Source of the DNA: Rhytidiadelphus loreus
Taxonomy: Eukaryota > Streptophyta > Bryopsida > Hypnales > Hylocomiaceae
Assembly: GCA_947034895.1 (NCBI GenBank)
Contig: OX344763.1
Location: 70,017,093 to 70,081,092, forward strand
Direction of reading: 5' to 3'
DNA: 64,000 bases
Positions 1-9,493 of the stretch are shown here, piece by piece; position 1 is the stretch's first letter, and the number at the start of each line of letters is the position of its first letter. The position numbers and the translations under genes were made by a program. The notes under the pieces were generated by a model. The model had not been told where the DNA came from. It worked only from the letters and a program-made list of their open reading frames with translations, and made no database searches.

Positions 1-617
1 TGCACCTCTATAAGTGTCTTGTTGCGAGCCTTGAAGTCATAACCTCCATAGAGGTCAGTTTGAATTGCTTGAATTTGCTCACAAGGAAAAGGCTGCACAC
101 AATTTCTACTGCAACATGTTTTCGTGGAAACTGCTGTGATGGATTCCATAGTGAGGAGAAGCTCTCTTTTAGGAGGCACAACAGGATCAACCTTCTCACG
201 AGTTGTTTCATATAATCGAATTCCTTTACGAACTCTTCTGTTTGAGGCGTTTGCACCCATGTTGTATATATAGGTCTGGTCATGGTCATACAAATTTACA
301 CCATCATGGAGAAACACTCGTTTAATGTGCCAAGAACGCAACGACCACATATTTGCAGATGAGAACAACTCTTCATTCAAAGACTCTGCAATCTGAATGG
401 CAACTCGATCATCACCAAGAGGCTTCTTATCCATGTCAATGACCAAGTCCGGGTCAACATTTTGACAAACACCCCTTGCGACGTCCAACCCCTCTTCATT
501 TCTCAGAGTGATGGGCAATGACACCCATTTTGCACGAGGAATTCCTTCGCAAGCCTGAACACCAGCTGGAAGTATAGGAACTAGATTTACAAACTCATGA
601 GGTCTATGAAAATCCAT
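1..617 (-). CDS. DDE transposase of element B, N-terminal part (runs off window)
   Basis: Reading the minus strand from the ATG at 617 gives 205 codons with no stop, running off the left edge. The protein contains a cysteine motif TCCSRNCVQPFP about 175 residues in. The transposase at 17.2-20.0 kb has the same block as ICCSKNCVQPFP in the corresponding place, followed in both by a basic region. The family resembles eukaryotic DUF7869-type DDE transposases, whose N-terminal region carries this Cys cluster; the catalytic domain would lie off-window. The ATG follows a plausible acceptor (pyrimidines then AG at 619), so the gene starts just after a 5'-UTR intron. Unlike the other element genes here, this part has no lesion. 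The homology to the second transposase is seen in the sequence; the family name is from memory. Confidence 0.72.
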   Translation of the reverse strand, partial: MDFHRPHEFVNLVPILPAGVQACEGIPRAKWVSLPITLRNEEGLDVARGVCQNVDPDLVIDMDKKPLGDDRVAIQIAESLNEELFSSANMWSLRSWHIKRVFLHDGVNLYDHDQTYIYNMGANASNRRVRKGIRLYETTREKVDPVVPPKRELLLTMESITAVSTKTCCSRNCVQPFPCEQIQAIQTDLYGGYDFKARNKTLIEV

Positions 618-618
618 T

Positions 619-1651
619 CTAAAAATACGAAAACCAATAGTAAGAATTATCGTCGACTCGAGGATGACAAATTTCAATGCTGCAAGTAAATATATAGAAA
701 GAGTAAATTCCTCAGTATATAGCAATAGCAAAGTAAGAGACATTGATACAGATGTTTCAACATGTCATCTAAAGGACAGAGGTCAATACTACATCGTCAA
801 CTCGATGACAGAGTATACCCACGATTCTAGGGTTTAGAATAGGATTCTAATTTATTATCAATTCGATGATAAATTATTATTTCACTATAAACCACACATG
901 TACTGTGACTGAAAACTGTTAATTCCAATAGTGATCGCGGATTGTTTACCAATTTCTCAACAGTAATAATCTATCCGACAGGAGGGAAATTATCAGCGAC
1001 TCGAGGATAATTTACTTACTCAGAACCTTGCAGCTATTATGTAACTTCACTGTTAATTAAAATAATATACTCCTTTAGTTTGTCTGGCAGACGGGGTCAT
1101 TCTCATATCGTCGAGTCGATGATAATATTTTTTGATTCAGAATCACAGTACTGTTGTCAATTTGTTATCCTCGAGTCGATGATCCCGAGAAATGCGGCTA
1201 AATATTCGGAAGCCTCAATGTTCATACATTCTTCACATTTACATCATGAGAAAATGATTGCACCTGGGAGATTGAACTACGAAAATGTTTCCATACTCCC
1301 ATCCTATACAGTACTTTCAAAACCAATGACATAGTGAACACTATCAACCTCCACATCTCTTTCATTCACTACAAGGTTATCATGTGAATCCACTGCAGTT
1401 CTATAACAACGCAAATAATAACACAACCGATGACATAATGACTTTGTCAATTTCAACTGGAGAAACCTATAATACATCACATACAAACAAAACAACATCA
1501 AGTAGGAACCATAAATGAGCAACACCATTCGTTTAGTGCAGAAAATCATACCCACATTCAGAGGAAATACAATCACTCGACGACAACATGCACTACTCTT
1601 CACTCCAAACAACTAAAAATGATGCGCATCAGTTGGTGGTGTTGAACTTAC
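619..1651 (-). other. 5'-UTR intron of element B transposase with six TCGA palindromes
   Basis: On the minus strand a GTAAGT donor at 1651 and an AG acceptor at 619 bound a ~1.03-kb interval just upstream of the transposase ATG. It holds six odd-length palindromes around a TCGA-N-TCGA core with TATC..GATA arms, near 648-667, 792-810, 851-876, 988-1013, 1105-1126 and 1164-1185. The best have arms of 10 or more bases. The same motif fills the leader intron of the B cargo gene at 24.2-25.1 kb. The intron call rests on splice-site consensus and on the parallel layout in element A. Confidence 0.6.
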
Positions 1652-3404
1652 TTCCGAATACGGAGGGAGAGAAAGAGAGGGAGGGCGGGAGTGAGATATG
1701 GCGGGATGTATGAGGCGGGAAACACAAATTCAAACGGAAGTTTCCAAGTTTAGATTTAGATCCGCTTTCAACTTTGGCCGATATTCCCGTCTCTAAAAGG
1801 TGTTTCCAGTGACGATGTCACCTAATTTTGGACACGGAGAAGTCCTTCCAAGAAGGCTGCTCTAGTCCACAGATTCCACAGTTGGAGGAAATTCCGTGGT
1901 TGCCAGCCTGCGAGCGGGAAAAAAATTCTAAAGAAGTAAAAGATAGGAACCTATGACCGTGGACTTAGTTAATTTTTTAGTAACATAAAAATTACTTAAT
2001 TTTCCTAAATTTTGAATCAATTACAGACCTTTGAAAATAAAGAAAATTGTAGTAAGCAAATGTTATAGATTTCTATAAAAAAGTGTAAACAAAAATGAAT
2101 CATGAAGAACATGTAGGCACTAAACATTCAATCCAATCCTTGTTTGTTTGTTTTGTTTGTTATGTTCAAACCTCCCAAATTGAAGGATCCCCCGATTGCG
2201 TGTTCGGTATCGTTGGAAAGCCCTCGATGAGGAAGGGTGCACGGACATTGTTTTGTGACGTTTGGACACATAGTGCAAAAATTCTTTAATTTTGAAGTTA
2301 TTTATGGATTAAAAAAATTTTAAAATTATTTTTATTCTTGATTTCAATGTGTTTGGTTCCGTTAGAAAACCCTCGGCAAAGAGGCCGTGGTGCATACATT
2401 TTGTTTCTTGATGTTTGGACTCATGATACAAGAATGAAGTCATTTATACATTAAAAAATTTAGAAAATTACTTTTAAGTTCGTTTTCATTGTGGCAACGA
2501 CACAGGACCCTTTAGTAATAATTAAAATCAATACAAAATAAATTGGCTTATAAGATTTGTCAATCTCACAAGTCCGATTTCTACATGAAAAAGTTTGGAA
2601 AGCATATGTACAAGTTGCAAATACACTTTAGATTTGTAATCCATAAAAATCTTTTGCTCTTGACCATTTTCTAAAAACATATACAAGTATAAAAATACAT
2701 AAAATTACAGCACGCGCTGTACTTTAAATTCCAACACCCATAAACTCATGAGTTTTGTACGTGAAAAAATTTGGAAAGCATATGTACAAGTTGCAAATAC
2801 ACTTTAGATTTGTAATCCATTAAAATCTTTGATTCGCTCTTGACCATTTTCTAAAAACACATACAAGAATGAAAATACATAAATTCATGACAAATATAAA
2901 ATATAAGTGACCAAGAAATTATGTGGTCATGAATGCAACATCCTTCAAGTATTAGTAACTTATTTGAAGCATTTTGCATCTTCTTATATCAATGTGTATT
3001 GTATGGGATATAGAATTTGATTAGATTTTCTTAAATATAGGGCATGAGTCATTCTTTTTTTGCAAGCATCAAAATTGGATAATAAACAATAGTGGCCCTT
3101 TCCCTGCGCAAAATAACTTTTACTATTTTCATTAAGCCATGTGTAACTATTGTAGTTTAAGAAACGAAAGGCCAAAAAATAAAAGAGAAATTGGAAACAA
3201 GAAAATAAAAGAAATATGTTGATGTTGTAAAGAACAAAATGATTAAAATTTGATGAGGAAACTAATTTTATGCTACTTGTATGCAATCTTCAATCTGCCA
3301 AAGAATTCTACTTTCATATGTCATATGCTATTGTCTAGAAATTGTAAATTTTAATTGAAATAAAATAATTTAAAAGATATATATATACACCTAATGGCTT
3401 TTAA
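1652..3404. other. AT-rich non-coding stretch, inner part of element B
   Basis: No convincing gene here. Around 1655-1760 there is a purine-rich GGGAGAGAAAGAGAGGGAGGGCGGGAG-like stretch that would be the leader/promoter side of the B transposase. 1980-2560 and 2890-3400 are AT-rich with only short chance ORFs. Confidence 0.5.
2581..2866. repeat. ~105-bp direct duplication spaced ~178 bp
   Basis: A block starting at about 2581 (containing GGAAAGCATATGTACAAGTT) recurs almost identically at about 2760, ending in both cases near ACCATTTTCTAAAAACA. The spacing of roughly 178 bp is close to the period of the tandem array at 3.4 kb, but the sequence differs. Confidence 0.75.
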
Positions 3405-3786
3405 TTAGGGCTTCAGGGCTTATAAACTACAACGCCTGGTTCATTTGCATACAAAAATGCATGAAAGTATCATAAATTAATTACTTTCATGATTTCTAAA
3501 TGTTCAACTAATTTTGAACTTCTACATATTTTTTTGATTCCATTTACTTAATTTATTGCATGGCTTGTGGGCTTTAGTATTTGTTAACTACAGTGCCTGG
3601 TTCAATTAAATAAAAGTTCCTTGGCGTATAAAAATGCATGAAAGTAATATAAATTAATTATTTCCATGAATTCTAAATGTTCAATTAATCTTGAACTTCT
3701 CCATATTTTTATGATTCTATTTACTTAATTTATCCCATGGCTTGTGGGCTTTAGTATTTGTTAACTACAGCGCCTGGTTCAATTAA
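3405..3786. repeat. ~179-bp tandem repeat array, left part (interrupted by element A)
   Basis: Two-plus units of about 179 bp, each running through ACAAAAATGCATGAAAGTA, TAAATGTTCAA, CATGGCTTGTGGGCTTTAG and CGCCTGGTTCAATTAA. The third unit is cut after GGTTCAATTAA by the 5' end of element A, and resumes at 20808 with ATAAAAGTTCC. Uninterrupted junctions at about 3599-3622 and 20974-20993 read GGTTCAATTAAATAAAAG, which is the empty site. Confidence 0.85.
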
Positions 3787-3823
3787 AACACTATATTCAT
3801 TAAAATGGGAGTTTTCCAGTGAA
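3783..3823 (+). repeat. Element A left end: TTAA target duplication and inverted terminus
   Basis: TTAA at 3783-3786 is followed by AACACTATATTCATTAAAA. The terminus matches the reverse complement of the right end at 20803 for its first ~17 bases with one mismatch. It also matches both ends of the MITE at 52745-53127 (AACACCATATTCATTAAAA). Similarity to the MITE's right end continues for about 45 bases. Confidence 0.85.
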
Positions 3824-4189
3824 ATGAGAGATTGGCACTCACTAGAAATTAAAAACATAAGACAAGTCACTATTAATTATTATTAAATCAGCAATGCAAT
3901 GACGCATAAAACACATATTGAAGTGCTATATTTAGAAATTGCAAGCACATATTTTAGAAACAATAACTCCTTTCTATAAAACAATCATTGGATTCACAAA
4001 TATTGGATGTATACACTTTTCTTGTAAGCATACATGCACTCACCTTCTACACATTGACACCCCTAAGTTATAGCATTCCTATTTGTAAGATACATGGCTT
4101 TTGAATTGAAGTTCTTTCCACCATTATAGGAAATGGACAAGTGTAATGTATGTACGGCAGGCACAAACATCGTAAAGGAAAAAAGAAGG

Positions 4190-4412
4190 TCTTCAGACGA
4201 ATTAATTCTATAGCAGAGGCAAACCGAAGGAAGCAAAAGTACGAGATTCCATAGAAACAATTCCCTGACATGTCGATTGAGAGTGACCCTCAAACACTGC
4301 GTTGTGTGAAGCGCAAGGATTGAGTGTCATTCTCAATGGCCATGCTAGGAATTGTTTGTATGGATTCTCGTATTTTTGCTTCCTAGAGTTCGTCTTCACT
4401 ATAGAATTAGCT
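4190..4412. repeat. Foldback hairpin, ~95-bp arms, in element A left end
   Basis: The left arm (from GAATTAATTCTATAG near 4199 to GAGAGTGAC near 4286) pairs with the right arm (GTCATTCTCAA near 4326 to CTATAGAATTAG near 4410). Pairing is roughly 75-80 percent by eye, around a ~40-base loop. Shared blocks are GAAGCAAAA, TACGAGA, CCATA and AAACAATTCC. No coding signal. It could be a foldback MITE or an inverted-repeat source of small RNA. Confidence 0.7.
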
Positions 4413-4647
4413 CAAATGAAGATCACTACGGGCTGTACACGAGATGTTTTTTGAAATGTTGTCTAATACAATGGCTGCGCAATGATCATGTAGATCTGTA
4501 TTACTACACATTCTATTATGCACAACTACTACCTACAGTATGAACATGTACTTCCTAACTACAAGATGCAGTCTTCAGTTTTTCCATAGCCTTCAAGATC
4601 TTGGGACCTCGACTATATCCTTTGGCAATCTGCCCCGCCTCGTGGAT

Positions 4648-5190
4648 TTATTCCCTCCGTTGGGTCTTCAAAGACCTTCGCTCCCAAGAATTCCAAGACG
4701 GAGTCGAGCATTGACTACATGAGGGTCCATCATGTTTCCTCTTCAACCTCCCATCTTCAGACACTGTGCGTATGCCACGAATCGAAGGCGAAATAACAGG
4801 ACGAGGAAGAACTGTGTGGAGGTTATCTTCCGGGACGTATTCCAAGCTTGGTGTCGAGATTGGGTAATTTGCGTTTGCGTACAGCCTCCTTTGGGGCACC
4901 CTGTCTGAGGCAGAAGGATCCATCGACGACAATGGGGGCCCCCTCGAGCATAAAGGAGAAGGTGAACATGAAATTGGCGGGCGAGGCTTTCGGTCCGGAG
5001 GGCTGTCTACCACCCCGTCATCGATAGCGTTGGTGCAGAAATCTATAGTGGAATTCAGCGTCGGAGCCGAGCCCAGAAAGTTCCCCGTGCTGAGGATTAT
5101 ATATTGTCCGTAGTCAAGGATGGAGTCTTCGGACGCTTGGCACGGAAGATTTTCAGATGGCACATCATGTCGTGCGGAGGCCCTGACCAT
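4648..5190 (-). pseudogene. Element A cargo gene, last exon: Ser/Pro-rich tail
   Basis: The exon opens at 5190 after a TTTCAG acceptor and ends in TAA at 4648. The 180-residue product is Ser/Pro/Arg-rich with no fold I recognise. It matches the last cargo exon of element B (31.34-31.9 kb): both contain DGVVDSPP followed by a Pro/Ser stretch (PISCSPSPL here, PIYSPSPL there) and SSRGP-like blocks. It is spliced from the phosphatase exon, so it is probably its C-terminal tail. The exon itself is open. It is listed as a pseudogene because upstream exons carry stops. An independent small gene cannot be excluded. Confidence 0.5.
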
Positions 5191-5414
5191 CTGAAACACA
5201 ACGACACATAATTAGAATGATCCCAACCACATGCAAAGACGAGAATTCAATCGGAGCAGGAAGCCAGACCTTCAAGCTTCCCCCTGAGATAACACCTCAG
5301 TAATCCCATACAACACAACAACTCGACTCGACCTGAAATGCAGAACATTCTGCTGATGACTGACAGTGGCGTGCAAGTGCTACAAATCAGCTCGACGCGA
5401 GCTAAATTACATAC
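5191..5414 (-). other. Cargo intron of element A with two TCGA palindromes
   Basis: Donor GTATGT at 5414 and acceptor CAG at 5191 on the minus strand. It contains palindromes at 5385-5408 (CAGCTCGACGCGAGCTAA, near-perfect) and 5319-5337 (CAACTCGACTCGACCTGAA, diverged). Confidence 0.6.
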
Positions 5415-6300
5415 CTCGAAATGCTGCGCTAACTAACACTCGCTAAACCTCGGACCACCTCCATAAGCTTGTCATACTCTCGACGACTCCTCTCCTCGCA
5501 AAGCATTCGTCTCCCAATCCTTCCTGTTTTATTTTCCCGGAAGGACTTCAGCCCCATGTCTCCATGGACGTGCAATTGCCGAAACCAAGGGAGTAGGAAT
5601 GCAAGAAGGAAATTGTCTTTGTCCCCATTTCCCCGGTTCGTCCATGAATCGGGAAGTATGACATTCTTGGGCTTGTTCATGACGTGCTTACGAGGGTTGT
5701 CGTCTACTATGACGGTGTTTTTGGCATTGAATCCCCCTAGTGGATGCCCGAAAAGCACGTCTAAGTTCTTAAGGAACAAGTCCTTATTGGTTCCGGGCTC
5801 TTTATATGACGTTAACCTCCCGGCACTATCTCGGCACTTAACCGTCTTGCAGGAGTCCTGCCCGAGAACGAGGAAAGGCTTATGTCCATCCTGAAAGAGA
5901 TAATCCGAAATTTCGTCAGCAGTGGATTTCTTCATGGAAGACCACACTGAAACGAATGCTATCTTCTCTAACTCCACCAGAAACACGGAGCAATTGGGCC
6001 TGACAAACACTACCTTTGATCCCACAACCGCGGCAACTGCGGCAGAGTGTGGGGCTGATCGATGGTTGAACTACTTGATAGACCCCTTGGACTTTTAGTC
6101 TTTGCTTACACAGAGAATGCCATTGAGGTCCAGGACGACATTCAACCACTTCACTGCCACCCCAGACCTCAATGAACGGTGGACGCCCTCTAATGTCCTC
6201 CCACGAGCTACTGGAGGGTCGGATTCCTGCTAGAAAACGGAGGACAGCGCAGCCAGTTATCATACGTGGAACTGGCACATTGCGGACACCACACAAATGA
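5415..6300 (-). pseudogene. FCP1/NIF-type HAD phosphatase domain of element A cargo
   Basis: Reading from about 6190 gives VKWLNVVLDLNGILC (HAD motif I, D-L-N), then VVFVRPN, then AFVSVWSSM (motif II, S/T), KEPGTNKDLFLKNLDVLFG (motif III Lys), NTVIVDDNPRKH (motif IV, DD) and LLPWFRQLH. This is the FCP1-homology / NLI-interacting-factor phosphatase layout, normally Ser/Thr phosphatases. The canonical DxD is DxN here, and the element B copy also reads DLNG. In-frame TAA (6095-6097) and TAG (6071-6073) lie between motifs I and II, and a TAG (5429-5431) precedes the splice donor at 5414, so it is broken. It lies downstream of the ParB/MTase-like exons in the same order as in element B. It may be the C-terminal half of the same gene or a separate gene. 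Confidence 0.75.
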
Positions 6301-6781
6301 AAACGAAACCGGACCTCAAGATACGGATGATGAAAAAAAGAACTCAGTTTACCTCCTCCTGTGTCGAATTAATCGGCCCAGCAGCTTCCTCAAGGATCTC
6401 AAGTGCATCGACGGGGGCAATTTTTTCCTCATCACGTGTCACAGCCTCCACTTTGAGTCTGTCAACAACGAGTGTCACATGGGCTTGGGGCGATAGCGGA
6501 CAAGACTATTTCGAGGGAGAATGCACAAATGTGATTGGAAGATTCATAGGGCCTGCATGTCAAAATTGAATGAAATACTCTCCGTGAGAAATATATTACA
6601 AGCTCAAAATGTGAGTGACAATACAAAATGATGTACAAAACTGCCAAACTCAATAGTCCACCCCACTGAAGCGGGGCTCCGGAAATACAAAGCCAATATC
6701 TACAAGACCTCTACAGCTAGAACTATCCTATACAATTCAACTCGGGTCAAGCTAAAACGATAGATAAAAGAAATCGAGGCA
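6301..6781 (-). other. Non-coding gap in element A cargo unit with one palindrome
   Basis: Between the coiled-coil exon stop (6782) and the phosphatase exon. It holds a diverged palindrome at 6736-6756 (CAACTCGGGTCAAGCTAAA). It is probably an intron, or the gap between two genes. No strong donor was found, and GCAG|GTTGTG near 6805 is the best candidate. Confidence 0.35.
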
Positions 6782-7840
6782 TCATTGGGCACAACCTGCT
6801 GGATCTCCGGTGGGCACAGAACCACTTCCGGGTTCCATCTCGTATGGATCCACGGCTAGGTTGTGCCCAACATCAATGCCCTCGACCGCTGCTGTAGCCG
6901 CCTCCACATTTCTGTGTTCACGTTCATCGGATGACTCTTCCTGCGTTGCGTTAGAGGAGGGCTTTGGAACGATTTCGTCTGCTAGAGGAAGCGGCGTCGC
7001 GATGGGAGACTCGACAGGTAGTGGCGGGTCCGCATTATCTATTAGTGCTGGAGTTGAAGAATTGTTGTTGTTGGATCCCAGCGGTTGACCCTCCAACAAT
7101 TGCGGATGAGAGGGAGATGCTGGTGGCAACACTGCGAGAGGCTCAACTCCAGCTTTTCTCATCAAAAATGCCAGGATCTCCCTATTCATCTTGGCCTCCT
7201 CCTGCATCCACTTCTGATTTGATTTGTGGATTTCCATGTTGGCCATTCGCTCCTGAGCTTGTTCGGCTCTCATTTGAGCCAACGCAAGGTCTGTCTTTGC
7301 TTGAGCGAGCTCTGTTTGCTTCTGGATGTGGGCCAGAGACTCCAGATTCCGCTCACTGATAGTTGCCAGGTGCGCCACCACACTCATGAGGGTGTCCCTT
7401 TTCCGCTTCTTCTCTGGCCGACCAGATGGAGTTGGAGTCCTAGGCATATGCGCAGCAGGTGGCAGCATAGAGGATGCTGATGACCCTAGCACGTCCAGAG
7501 TCGGACGACTCGTCGGTGTCGGGATTTCATCTAGCCCAACGTCGCCATCGTCGTCCTCGTACTCGTACTCGTCATCTTCATCAGATACATCCTCGTCATC
7601 TTGGAAGATAGAGACTGGTCGCCTCTTCTGTTGATAGCCAGGCGAATCCTGGCTGGATCGGAGTTTCCTCTTCGATGGCGAGGGCTCTGATTGCGACCCG
7701 GGAGCTATTTCTGACGACCGAATTGGATATCCACTGGCCAGAAAGTCACTTTTGTCAAGTGTCAAGGCCTTGTTACAGATTTCGTCCCACCATGGTGATT
7801 CTTCAGCTGGACCGGAGGCATAGACATCGACACAGGACAT
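6782..7840 (-). pseudogene. Element A cargo, exon 3: acidic region, coiled coil, Pro-rich tail
   Basis: The exon starts at ATG 7840 directly after a TTTTGCAG acceptor and ends in TGA at 6782. The ~350-residue segment has a basic KRK patch (about residue 57), a long Asp/Glu run (DDEDVSDEDDEYEYEDDD), a second KKRKR patch that may be a nuclear localisation signal, then a ~90-residue Ala/Gln/Met-rich coiled coil, then a Pro/Ser tail. The element B exon at 28.3-29.8 kb has the same order of features with low sequence identity. This looks like a nuclear scaffold or oligomerisation segment. The exon is open. It is part of a gene broken by upstream stops. Confidence 0.6.
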
Positions 7841-8013
7841 CTGCAAAATAGACGTTGTCTTTTAGCCAAAGCATGCGTCCACTTCGAGCATTTTAGCTCG
7901 AATTGAGCTAAACCAACCAACCAGAAATTCATGAAAACATTCAGTGAAACTGAAACAAGATAAGCATGTCAGGTTTAGCTCGACTCGAGCTGAAGTGATT
8001 TAATTGCGCTTAC
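7841..8013 (-). other. Cargo intron 2 of element A with two TCGA palindromes
   Basis: Donor GTAAGC at 8013 and acceptor TTGCAG at 7841. Palindromes at 7974-7994 (TAGCTCGACTCGAGCTGA) and 7892-7912 (TTAGCTCGAATTGAGCTAA). The homologous intron of element B (28133-28314) also holds exactly two palindromes, of B type. Confidence 0.7.
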
Positions 8014-9357
8014 CATAGCTGCACAAGTGAGTTTCCCTCCGGTGAATCCGGAGAAGATGCACATTCTAGGTCTACAGAATTTTCTCACGAGCCACAAGTA
8101 GAATTCCATCTGCAATTCCAAATTGTACATCCGGTATTCCAACTCACTGTACGTGCGGGCTTTCATATATCTTGCAGTCTCCGGACACAAGAACTCCTCA
8201 GGAATTTTAACAATGTCTAGATTTCTTGGGCTCTGCAAAAACATTAGCACCACCTTCTTTGGTGTCTTGGATGTTGCCACATCTCCTAGCCGATCATTCT
8301 TCCCTGCATAGTAGTCCGCGTAATCAATGTCGTAGGAGTCCAGAAGCTCATTTGCCTCAACGAATCTCAGAACTTGGGCCTGCTCTTTCTCGTCGCCGCA
8401 AATGAATAGCCACGATGGAAGTTCTTCAATCTTCAGCTGCTTCTTTAACATTGAGCTCATTACCTCAAGAAAGTACGGGCTGTCGACTGTTGACTTCTCT
8501 TTCTTCTCAATACCTGGAAGCCTACGGAAGTCAACTACTCCTAGTGACATCCGCTTCGTCGTATCCGTTGTCCATGCACCCATAGGCCAGCCGGAGTGAG
8601 TGTTTCTATCTTCGTCGTACGTCCGGTAGTACCCCGTTGCCGTAGGTTTAACAAACTTCGTCTTGTGGTCCAAGAATACTTTAAAGAAAGAGAACGCATC
8701 CTTGGAAAGCTCAGCACAAGACTTGTTCTTTGACCTCACCATTTTAGCCTCAGCAAAGTATCTCTCTCCGGGTCTGTCGAGGAGAACGTCCATGGTAGCT
8801 CTGGAGAACATGCACTCGTTCTTAAATGCCTTCCAGTTGTCCACTATGATCTCGTTTTTCGCATTCATCAAACCGAGATCAGGTTTTATTTGATGAAGTT
8901 CTTTTTTTACAAGATGCTTCCGTTTCCGTCTCTCCGCCCACTCTTTCGTTGTATAGCAACTGTCGAGCACCGACGTGATTGACTTAATCGTGACCTTCGG
9001 ATATGAGTGCTTCCACTTCACACCGCTCTGATTGAGAATATGATTCGCAAGTTTTGCCAGTTCATCGTAGCTCAGGTTGCCCAGGAACTTGAAGAATTTG
9101 CGAGTGAGCATGCAGTTATCCAGATTCCAATCTGCTCTGCCATTGAACAACTTATCAATGTCCGGATTAAACAACTCCCCATGTGCAGCGGCGGTAATAA
9201 CATCTTTCTAGAGATTATAAACATCATCTGGTGTAGTGATCAACTTCAATTCGTTTGTCAATTTTAGCTTCTCCTCCCGGTCCTTTGCCTTTGACAATTT
9301 CAAATTCTTATTTACGTCAATCATCGAGAAACGCAAGTAGACAGTTTTCTCAAATTC
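8014..9357 (-). pseudogene. Element A cargo, exon 2: degenerate DNA-methyltransferase-like domain
   Basis: The exon runs from a CTGCAG acceptor (first base 9357) to a GTAAGC donor at 8013, in phase with exon 1. An in-frame TAG lies at 9208-9210; the rest is open. The C-terminal end reads MEFYLWLVRKFCRPRMCI then FSGFTGGKLTCAAM. This resembles motif I of N6/N4 DNA methyltransferases (fs.pgd.VlDPFxGSGTT..AA), with DPF and GSGT lost. About 175 residues upstream, LGVVDFRRLP sits where the DPPY catalytic motif should be, and element B has LAIVDMREIP there. Order (motif IV before motif I, after a ParB-like domain) fits phage-type ParB-methyltransferase proteins. The likeness is by eye, and activity is unlikely. 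Confidence 0.55.
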
Positions 9358-9493
9358 CTGCAGAGTCAATCCACAAGATCTTGTGAGACATCTACAATTT
9401 AGCTCGAATCGAGTTGAATCACAATTCTAGAATCTATTGTGCTTGAGAACTGAGTGTAGGCAACTGATGAGTTCAAGAATCAGAATAGCTTAC
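9358..9493 (-). other. Cargo intron 1 of element A with one TCGA palindrome
   Basis: Donor GTAAGC at 9493, acceptor CTGCAG ending at 9358. Palindrome at 9397-9419 (TTTAGCTCGAATCGAGTTGA). The homologous intron in element B is 26538-26818 and has two palindromes. Confidence 0.7.

Noticed and set aside
8..289. Minus-strand ORF of 93 codons
   Set aside because: It is a shadow in another frame of the longer open transposase frame 617-1, which carries the conserved Cys motif.
3783..3786. Firm assignment to piggyBac or Kolobok from the TTAA duplication
   Set aside because: A TA or TTA duplication fits equally well at this site, the MITE flanks are not TTAA, and the transposase motifs differ.
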